A stretch of 11,599 nucleotides of DNA from an uncultured Clostridia bacterium (GTDB taxonomy: Bacteria; Bacillota; Clostridia; TANB77; CAG-508): positions 1 through 11,599 of the forward strand of contig CAKPGS010000035.1 of the NCBI GenBank assembly GCA_934155165.1, read 5' to 3'. Within the stretch, counting starts at the first letter, position 1. Each line of letters begins with the position of its first letter. Shown piece after piece: positions 7,242 to 11,599 of this stretch. The translations under genes and the position numbers were made by a program. The notes beneath the pieces were generated by a model. The model was not told where the DNA came from and ran no database searches. It saw nothing but the letters and a program-made list of their open reading frames with translations.

Positions 7242-9047
7242 AAGAATGGTATAAAAACATTAGCCATGTGGCTAATAATTGGAGTTATATTTGTAGTATT
7301 AGTATCTGCAGTATTAGATAACTCAGAATCTAAAATGACTTATTCAGAATTAATTTCATCAATGGAAGCGGGAAACGTTACAAGTATAGAAATTAATTCA
7401 GATGGAAATAAAGCATTTGTAGAATTAAAAGGTCAAACAATAGAAAAAGAAGTAAATATACCAAATTTAGAAAGTTTTATGAATTATGCTAATGAAGGCT
7501 TAGTTGCAGGAAACTTTAAATTAACAGAAAAATCAGAATCTGTATTAGTAACAATACTTTCATTACTTTCACCATTTGGAATTGCAATTATCTTCTTATT
7601 ATTCTGGTTTTTATTAATGAATCCAGGAGCACAAAATGGAAATAAAACAATGTCATTTGGTAAGAGCAAAGCTAGAGTACTAAATGGAGCAGAAAAAGCA
7701 AAAGTTACATTTAAAGATGTAGCAGGTGTAGATGAAGAAAAAGAAGAATTAGAAGAAATAGTAGAATTCTTAAAAACACCAAAAAAATTCACAGATATGG
7801 GAGCAAGAATTCCTAAAGGAGTACTTTTAGTAGGTCAACCAGGAACTGGTAAAACATTACTTGCAAAAGCAGTTGCAGGAGAAGCAGGAGTACCATTCTT
7901 TATAATAAGTGGTTCAGACTTTGTAGAGATGTTTGTTGGTGTAGGTGCTTCAAGAGTTAGAGATTTATTTGAACAAGCTAAGAAAAATGCACCATGTATA
8001 ATATTTATAGATGAAATAGATGCAGTAGGACGTCAAAGAGGAGCAGGACTTGGTGGAGGACATGATGAAAGAGAACAAACACTTAACCAATTACTTGTTG
8101 AAATGGATGGATTTAGTGCAAACGAAGGTGTAATAGTAATAGCAGCAACAAATAGACCAGACGTATTAGATAAAGCACTATTAAGACCAGGTAGATTTGA
8201 TAGACAAATAGTAGTTTCAGCACCAGATGTAAAAGCAAGAGAAGAAATTTTAGAAGTACATTCAAGAAAGAAAAAACTAGGAGAAGACGTAGACTTAAAA
8301 TTAATAGCAAAAAATACAGCAGGATTTGCAGGAGCTGACTTAGAAAATGTATTAAACGAAGCAGCATTACTTGCAGCAAGAAGAAATTTAGAAGTAATAG
8401 GAATGAAAGAAATAGAAGATGCCATGGTAAAAGTAACTATGGGACCAGAAAAAAAATCACGTGTAAGAAGTCAAAAAGAAAACAAATTAGTAGCATATCA
8501 TGAAGCAGGTCATGCAGTAGTAAGTAGATACTTATCAACACAAGATCCAGTTCATCAAATATCAATAGTTCCAAGAGGAATGGCTGGTGGTTATACAATG
8601 TATAGACCAACAGAAGATAAATCATTTATGTCTAAAACAGAAATGGAAGAAAACATTGTATCATTACTTGGAGGTAGAGTTGCAGAAAAACTAATATTAG
8701 ATGATATTTCAACAGGAGCAAGCAATGATATAGAAAGAGCAACAAAAATTGCTAGAAGCATGGTAACAAAATACGGAATGAGCGACAGAATAGGAGCTAT
8801 GATGCTAGGTTCAAGCCAAGAAGAAGTATTCTTAGGAAGAGATTTTGCACAAGGAAAAGAATACTCAGAAGAAACAGCATCACTTGTAGATACAGAAACA
8901 AAAAGAATAATAGATAAAGCCTATGAACAAGCAATAGATATACTAAATACACATATCGATAAACTACATGCTGTAGCAAAAGTATTATTAGAAAAAGAAA
9001 AAATAGAAGGCGAAGAATTTTATGAAATATTCGCAGAAGAAAACTAA
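7239..9047 (+). CDS. ftsH: ATP-dependent zinc metalloprotease FtsH
   Basis: FtsH is a membrane-anchored hexameric AAA+ protease that degrades misassembled membrane proteins and short-lived regulators. Order: transmembrane segment about 8-26; extracytoplasmic FtsH_ext domain about 28-100; second transmembrane segment about 106-128; AAA domain with Walker A GQPGTGKT (199-206), pore motif FVEMFVGVGASRVRD, Walker B FIDEID (Asp258, Glu259) and the arginine-finger region RPGRFDRQ; then an M41 peptidase domain with HEAGH (421-425) and the third zinc ligand Asp497 in GASNDIE. All catalytic residues are present. At 602 aa it is slightly shorter than B. subtilis (637) or E. coli (644) FtsH, mainly through a short C-terminal tail. 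It has its own promoter and terminator, so it is probably monocistronic. The hpt gene that often lies between tilS and ftsH is absent. Confidence 0.97.
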   Translation: MKNGIKTLAMWLIIGVIFVVLVSAVLDNSESKMTYSELISSMEAGNVTSIEINSDGNKAFVELKGQTIEKEVNIPNLESFMNYANEGLVAGNFKLTEKSESVLVTILSLLSPFGIAIIFLLFWFLLMNPGAQNGNKTMSFGKSKARVLNGAEKAKVTFKDVAGVDEEKEELEEIVEFLKTPKKFTDMGARIPKGVLLVGQPGTGKTLLAKAVAGEAGVPFFIISGSDFVEMFVGVGASRVRDLFEQAKKNAPCIIFIDEIDAVGRQRGAGLGGGHDEREQTLNQLLVEMDGFSANEGVIVIAATNRPDVLDKALLRPGRFDRQIVVSAPDVKAREEILEVHSRKKKLGEDVDLKLIAKNTAGFAGADLENVLNEAALLAARRNLEVIGMKEIEDAMVKVTMGPEKKSRVRSQKENKLVAYHEAGHAVVSRYLSTQDPVHQISIVPRGMAGGYTMYRPTEDKSFMSKTEMEENIVSLLGGRVAEKLILDDISTGASNDIERATKIARSMVTKYGMSDRIGAMMLGSSQEEVFLGRDFAQGKEYSEETASLVDTETKRIIDKAYEQAIDILNTHIDKLHAVAKVLLEKEKIEGEEFYEIFAEEN

Positions 9048-9084
9048 AAAAAGTAGGAGACCAACCATTGGCTCCTGCTTTTTT
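9047..9084 (+). terminator. Strong rho-independent terminator of ftsH
   Basis: Arms 9047-9059 (A6 then GTAGGAG) and 9072-9084 (CTCCTGC then T6) pair over 13 bp with one G-U. The stem continues as CCAA (9061-9064) with TTGG (9068-9071) around a 3-nt loop, leaving only one bulged A. The run of six T at the end makes this a textbook intrinsic terminator. The A tract on the other side would also allow action on the opposite strand. Confidence 0.93.
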
Positions 9085-9120
9085 GATGTATGGACAAATA
9101 TGTATATTTCTATTTTAGAT

Positions 9121-9159
9121 GTAGGGATCGACGTCCCCGACGACCTGTGTGCTTTTTTT
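9121..9159. repeat. GC-rich palindromic element, copy 2 (after ftsH), followed by a T run
   Basis: It starts GTAGGGATCGACGTCC, related to copy 1 at 4583 (12 of 16 positions), and ends CGACGACC. GG-TCG (9125-9130, one bulged A) can pair with CGACC (9141-9145). Seven T residues follow at 9153-9159, so this copy could serve as a backup terminator behind ftsH. No ORF is present. Confidence 0.55.
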
Positions 9160-9182
9160 ATATTTTGCTTGACGCAATGGAT

Positions 9183-9267
9183 TGGATGTTAGAAGTTGGA
9201 TTCTAGGGTAGATTCTTCGAAAGTTTTCTTTTATTTCATACCTCTAACTTCTAATTTCAAACCTCCA
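9183..9267. repeat. Second inverted heptad-repeat element (after ftsH)
   Basis: The left arm contains GATGTTA GAAGTTG (9185-9198) then GATTCTA. The right arm read on the minus strand contains GAGGTTT GAAATTA followed by GAAGTTA GAGGTAT. The 26-nt arms 9183-9208 and 9242-9267 are reverse complements at about 18 of 26 positions. The unit and period of 7 are the same as in the ftsH leader element (7121-7223), but pairing is weaker, as if older. Confidence 0.65.
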
Positions 9268-9287
9268 TTCAATGTAACTTTGGATTT

Positions 9288-9330
9288 GTCCCTAAATACG
9301 ACAAAGTGTCGGTTGGGGGACTGGCCCCTA
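9288..9330. repeat. Compound palindrome downstream of the Crp/Fnr gene
   Basis: A perfect 5-bp hairpin CGACA-AAG-TGTCG (9299-9311) is enclosed by GTCCC (9288-9292) and GGGAC (9317-9321), and next to it GGGG (9316-9319) can pair with CCCC (9325-9328). The two outer pairings are mutually exclusive. It ends just beyond the stop of the leftward regulator gene, so on the minus strand the GGGGCCAGTCCCC hairpin could limit transcription, although no U tract follows. It differs in sequence from the other repeats of the window. Confidence 0.55.
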
Positions 9331-9331
9331 A

Positions 9332-9961
9332 TTAAATTAGCATTGTAATTTTATTCTTATCTTTTTTTATAATTTTATCTTCTTGAAGACTTTTTAATTC
9401 TCTCATCATAGCACTTCTATCTATACTTAAATAATCGGCTAAATCTGTTAAAGAAAAGTGTAAAAGAAAAGTTTTATTTAAAGAACGTGCAGATAAAATA
9501 TTAAAATATGTTAAAAGTTTATCTCTAATGCTTCTTTGAGAAAGAACCTCAATACGTATGTTTAAAGTTATAAATTTATCTAAAATTAAGTCTGGCAAAG
9601 TGTTTGAAATTATTTCATGAAATTTACAGTTCTTTCTACATTTTTTATGAAAGTTATCATAAGAATAAAATAATACTGAAGTTTTCTTTTTAGCTAAGAC
9701 AAATAATTCGTTATTTGTGGTTAATTGATAAAAAACTTCTCCAAATAAGTCGTTGTTAGATAAATGTTCTATGATATTTTGACTACCATTAGATTCATAT
9801 CTAATTAAATCAGCTTGACCATCTACTAAAAAGCATAGTTGGTTTCTATTAACTAAGTAAGTTGTTATTATTTCACCTTTTTCGAAGGTTTTTATTTGAG
9901 CTTTTGTACATTCATTAGAGAAATTTTTTATAAATTCTCCAATATCAATGTTTATTTTCAT
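9332..9961 (-). CDS. Crp/Fnr-family transcriptional regulator
   Basis: This 209-aa protein has the two-domain Crp/Fnr layout. The N-terminal cupin-like effector domain (about 20-105) carries the glycines typical of the beta-roll (FEKGEII, LVDGQADLI, NDLFGEVF). A long dimerisation helix (about 113-142) follows, then RSIRDKLLTYF and a winged helix-turn-helix (about 168-200) whose recognition helix is DRSAMMRELKSLQ, close to the Firmicutes consensus DRSALSREL. The cyclic-nucleotide cassette lacks the expected Arg, so cAMP is an unlikely ligand. Cysteines are at 18, 43, 108 and 112. C-x3-C-x2-H (108-115) is typical of a clostridial subgroup, and these residues could sense redox or bind a cofactor, but this is not shown. 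It does not have the E. coli FNR N-terminal cysteine cluster. GGAGGA precedes the ATG by 5 bp. The gene diverges from nrdD, and two identical palindromes in the shared spacer are its likely binding sites. Exact subfamily is uncertain. Confidence 0.9.
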   Translation of the reverse strand: MKINIDIGEFIKNFSNECTKAQIKTFEKGEIITTYLVNRNQLCFLVDGQADLIRYESNGSQNIIEHLSNNDLFGEVFYQLTTNNELFVLAKKKTSVLFYSYDNFHKKCRKNCKFHEIISNTLPDLILDKFITLNIRIEVLSQRSIRDKLLTYFNILSARSLNKTFLLHFSLTDLADYLSIDRSAMMRELKSLQEDKIIKKDKNKITMLI

Positions 9962-10015
9962 AAATGTCCTCCGATTTTTTATATAAATTATTGTAAAACG
10001 ATAAAATGTAAAAAC

Positions 10016-10044
10016 ATTATAATATAAAAACGTTGCAAAAGCAA
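10016..10044 (-). promoter_or_regulatory. Predicted promoter of the Crp/Fnr regulator gene
   Basis: On the minus strand TATAAT (10021-10016) lies 17 bp downstream of TTGCTT (10044-10039), which matches TTGACA at three to four positions. The -35 falls inside the palindrome at 10032-10045, so a bound regulator would block it. A weaker alternative -10, TACATT (10010-10005), would place the palindrome near -40.5 and allow activation instead. Confidence 0.55.
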
Positions 10045-10045
10045 C
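10032..10045. promoter_or_regulatory. Predicted Crp/Fnr operator, site 1 (regulator side)
   Basis: GTTGC-AAAA-GCAAC is a perfect 14-bp palindrome with the two-fold 5-4-5 layout expected for a Crp/Fnr dimer site (compare FNR TTGAT-N4-ATCAA). The same half sites recur at 10221-10234. Its position over the predicted -35 suggests autoregulation. Confidence 0.65.
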
Positions 10046-10220
10046 AAAAAAACAATAATTTTTGAAAACATATTATTTAAACTAACTTGTGTTTTATTAG
10101 AATTACAATATGTTCCGTAATAGGAAAATAATGGAAAAGGTTTGTAATATAAATGTAATATTTAAAAAAAGGCCTGAATTTGAGATGTTTTTTTACTCAT
10201 ATGAAATAAAATGAAAAATA

Positions 10221-10234
10221 GTTGCAGAAGCAAC
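10221..10234. promoter_or_regulatory. Predicted Crp/Fnr operator, site 2 (nrdD side)
   Basis: GTTGC-AGAA-GCAAC has half sites identical to site 1 and the same spacing, followed by AA as in site 1. It is centred at 10227.5, about 41.5 bp upstream of the nrdD start point predicted from the -10 at 10257-10262. This is the class II activator position, in which the protein touches RNA polymerase and replaces -35 contacts. Confidence 0.7.
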
Positions 10235-10256
10235 AAGCAATTTTTAAATAAATAGA

Positions 10257-10262
10257 TATAAT
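10257..10262 (+). promoter_or_regulatory. -10 element of the nrdD promoter
   Basis: A consensus TATAAT is present, but 17 bp upstream only CAAGCA is found, with no resemblance to TTGACA. A promoter with a perfect -10 and no -35 next to an activator site at -41.5 is what an activator-dependent promoter looks like. The predicted start is near 10269. Confidence 0.7.
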
Positions 10263-10266
10263 AGCA

Positions 10267-10296
10267 TTGTCAAAGGGAGAAACTAAAATTTGGCAA
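10267..10296 (+). promoter_or_regulatory. Hairpin at the 5' end of the nrdD leader
   Basis: TTGTCAAA (10267-10274) can pair with TTTGGCAA (10289-10296) over 8 bp with one G-U, around a 14-nt loop containing GGGAG. It would lie at or next to the predicted transcript 5' end, where such hairpins often protect mRNA. The true Shine-Dalgarno (GGGGAAGG, 10307-10314) is downstream and free. Confidence 0.35.
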
Positions 10297-10325
10297 GATT
10301 CAAATAGGGGAAGGAATGTGAAAAA

Positions 10326-11599
10326 ATGAAGGTTATAAAAAGAGATGGAAGAGCAGTTGACTATGATAAAAGTAAAATAGCCGTAGCAATCGAAAAAGCA
10401 AATAAGGAAGTAAGAAGATCAGAAAGAGCAACTAAACAAGAAATTGAGGAAATAATCGAATATATTCAAGAATTAAACAAAAAAAGAATGTTAGTTGAAG
10501 ATATTCAAGATATTATAGAGCAAAAATTAATGGAAATAGAAAGATTTGAACTTGCTAAGAAATATATAGTATATAGATACAATAGAGCCCTAGTTAGAAA
10601 AAGTAATACAACAGATGAATCCATATTAGGATTAATTAGAAATGAGAACCAAGAGCTAGCAGAAGAAAATTCAAACAAAAATACAATGCTTGCATCAACA
10701 CAAAGAGATTACATAGCAGGAGAAGTTTCAAGAGATTTAACAAAAAGATTATTATTACCAGAAAAAATTAATAAAGCACATGAAGAAGGAATTTTACATT
10801 TCCATGATGCAGACTACTTTGTACAACCAATATTTAACTGTTGTTTGATAAATATTGGGGATATGTTAGACAATGGAACAGTAATGAATGGAAAAATGAT
10901 AGAAAGTCCTAGAGGATTCCAAGTTGCATGCACAGTTACAACACAAATAATCGCAGCTGTTGCGAGTAATCAATATGGTGGACAATCTGTAGACTTAAAA
11001 CATTTAGGTAAATATCTAAGAAGAAGTTATAATAAATTTAAAAAGCAATTAGAAGAAAAATATAAAGGAAAATTACCAGATGAAGTTATACATGATATTG
11101 CTGTACAAAGACAAAAAGCAGAATTAAAATCTGGTGTTCAAACAATACAATACCAAATAAACACATTAATGACAACAAATGGACAATCACCTTTTGTTAC
11201 ATTATTCTTACATTTAGAAGATGATGATGAATATATAGAAGAAAATGCAATGATAATAGAGGAAGTATTAAAACAAAGATTAGAAGGAATAAAAAACGAA
11301 AAAGGCGTATATGTAACACCAGCATTTCCTAAACTAATATATGTTTTAGATGAATGTAACTGCCTAAAAGGTGGAAAATATGACTACTTAACAAAACTTG
11401 CAGTTAAATGTTCAGCAAAAAGAATGTACCCTGATTACATATCAGCCAAAAAGATGAGAGAAAATTATGAAGGAAACGTATTTAGCCCTATGGGATGTAG
11501 AAGTTTCTTAACACCATGGAAATATGAAAACGGAAATTATAAATTTGAAGGTAGATTTAACCAAGGTGTTGTAAGTATAAACTTACCTCAAATAGCAAT
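10326..11599 (+). CDS. nrdD: Anaerobic (class III) ribonucleoside-triphosphate reductase, N-terminal part; runs off the window
   Basis: NrdD reduces ribonucleoside triphosphates to dNTPs without oxygen, using a glycyl radical installed by NrdG. The frame is open from ATG 10326 to the window end (424 codons). An N-terminal ATP-cone (about 1-95: MKVIKRDGRAVDYDKSKI, then LVEDIQDIIEQKLM and AKKYIVYRYNR) gives allosteric control of activity. The catalytic barrel follows: RDYIAGEVSRDL, then GILHFHDADYF and FNCCLIN with Cys172/Cys173 where the first active-site Cys is expected. Next come TTQIIAAVASNQYGGQS, QTIQYQINTLMTTNGQSPFVT, and FSPMGCRSFL with Cys391 at the thiyl-radical position. The zinc-binding C-terminus and the glycyl radical loop lie outside the window. 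The Shine-Dalgarno is GGGGAAGG with an 11-bp spacing. Divergent placement next to a Crp/Fnr gene and an operator at -41.5 suggest anaerobic activation. Confidence 0.95.
   Translation, partial: MKVIKRDGRAVDYDKSKIAVAIEKANKEVRRSERATKQEIEEIIEYIQELNKKRMLVEDIQDIIEQKLMEIERFELAKKYIVYRYNRALVRKSNTTDESILGLIRNENQELAEENSNKNTMLASTQRDYIAGEVSRDLTKRLLLPEKINKAHEEGILHFHDADYFVQPIFNCCLINIGDMLDNGTVMNGKMIESPRGFQVACTVTTQIIAAVASNQYGGQSVDLKHLGKYLRRSYNKFKKQLEEKYKGKLPDEVIHDIAVQRQKAELKSGVQTIQYQINTLMTTNGQSPFVTLFLHLEDDDEYIEENAMIIEEVLKQRLEGIKNEKGVYVTPAFPKLIYVLDECNCLKGGKYDYLTKLAVKCSAKRMYPDYISAKKMRENYEGNVFSPMGCRSFLTPWKYENGNYKFEGRFNQGVVSINLPQIA

Larger units (their letters stand above)
9962..10325. other. 364-bp divergent regulatory region between the Crp/Fnr gene and nrdD
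   Basis: This gap has no credible ORF and is very AT-rich. From left to right it holds the regulator's Shine-Dalgarno and leader, its promoter with a GTTGC-N4-GCAAC palindrome, about 175 bp with no assigned function (including a weak TTCC-N6-GGAA inverted repeat at 10113-10126), a second GTTGC-N4-GCAAC palindrome, the nrdD -10, a leader hairpin and the nrdD Shine-Dalgarno. Confidence 0.7.

Noticed and set aside
10113..10126. TTCC-N6-GGAA inverted repeat as an operator
   Set aside because: Only four bases per arm, single copy and far from both predicted promoters; expected by chance in a spacer of this length.
10081..10200. NrdR boxes upstream of nrdD
   Set aside because: No pair of 16-bp sites resembling ACACTATATATTGTGT was found; the nearest string, ACAATATGTT, is too weak and single.
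10269..10325. A riboswitch (for example cobalamin or purine) in the nrdD leader
   Set aside because: The leader is only about 57 nt and none of the conserved riboswitch cores is visible.
1..11599. Genome-wide reassignment of UGA to glycine, suggested by the TGA in rpoC
   Set aside because: No other in-frame TGA was found in the genes of the window, where glycine is written with GGA, GGT, GGC or GGG. One codon at the extreme edge is not enough.

Overview
The window is about 11.6 kb of a low-GC bacterial chromosome. Protein sequence and gene order point to the Firmicutes, most likely class Clostridia and probably an uncultured anaerobe. The evidence is a Gram-positive type GdpP with its GRGGDQ pseudo-GGDEF motif, the gdpP-rplI-dnaB order, tilS near ftsH, purine-rich Shine-Dalgarno sites, an A-ending codon bias, and an oxygen-sensitive class III ribonucleotide reductase gene (nrdD). 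No exact genus is claimed. Most of the window is core housekeeping. The interesting material is between the genes.

Layout, left to right. (1) Positions 3-1868 carry the 3' part of rpoC (RNA polymerase beta'), closed by an 18-bp perfect hairpin. The homology runs through an in-frame TGA at 18-20, where the family has a conserved glycine. (2) After a clear sigma-A type promoter (1984-2012) comes a rightward cluster: gdpP (c-di-AMP phosphodiesterase), rplI (ribosomal protein L9), an AT-rich hairpin and a palindromic repeat, then dnaB (replicative helicase) and tilS (tRNA-Ile lysidine synthetase, short form). (3) A 239-bp gap holds a nested hairpin, an extended -10 promoter and an inverted array of 7-bp repeats that ends exactly at the ftsH Shine-Dalgarno. 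ftsH (membrane AAA+ metalloprotease) starts with TTG and ends in a strong terminator. The hpt gene often found between tilS and ftsH is absent. (4) A 284-bp convergent gap holds three unrelated palindromic or inverted repeat elements. (5) A leftward Crp/Fnr-family regulator gene (9332-9961) is divergent from nrdD (10326 to the window end, partial).

The best lead is the 364-bp divergent region between the regulator and nrdD. It contains two copies of the same perfect palindrome, GTTGC-N4-GCAAC. The nrdD copy is centred about 41.5 bp upstream of the start point predicted from a consensus TATAAT with no recognisable -35, which is the classic class II activator geometry of Crp/Fnr proteins. The other copy overlaps the best predicted -35 region of the regulator gene itself. 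This suggests a self-contained, probably redox-responsive switch that activates anaerobic dNTP synthesis and controls its own regulator.

The second lead is a family of inverted heptad repeats (unit about GARGTTA) on both sides of ftsH, together with copies of a separate GC-rich palindrome after rplI and after ftsH. These look like dispersed non-coding elements. No tRNA, rRNA, CRISPR array, transposase or integrase was seen.
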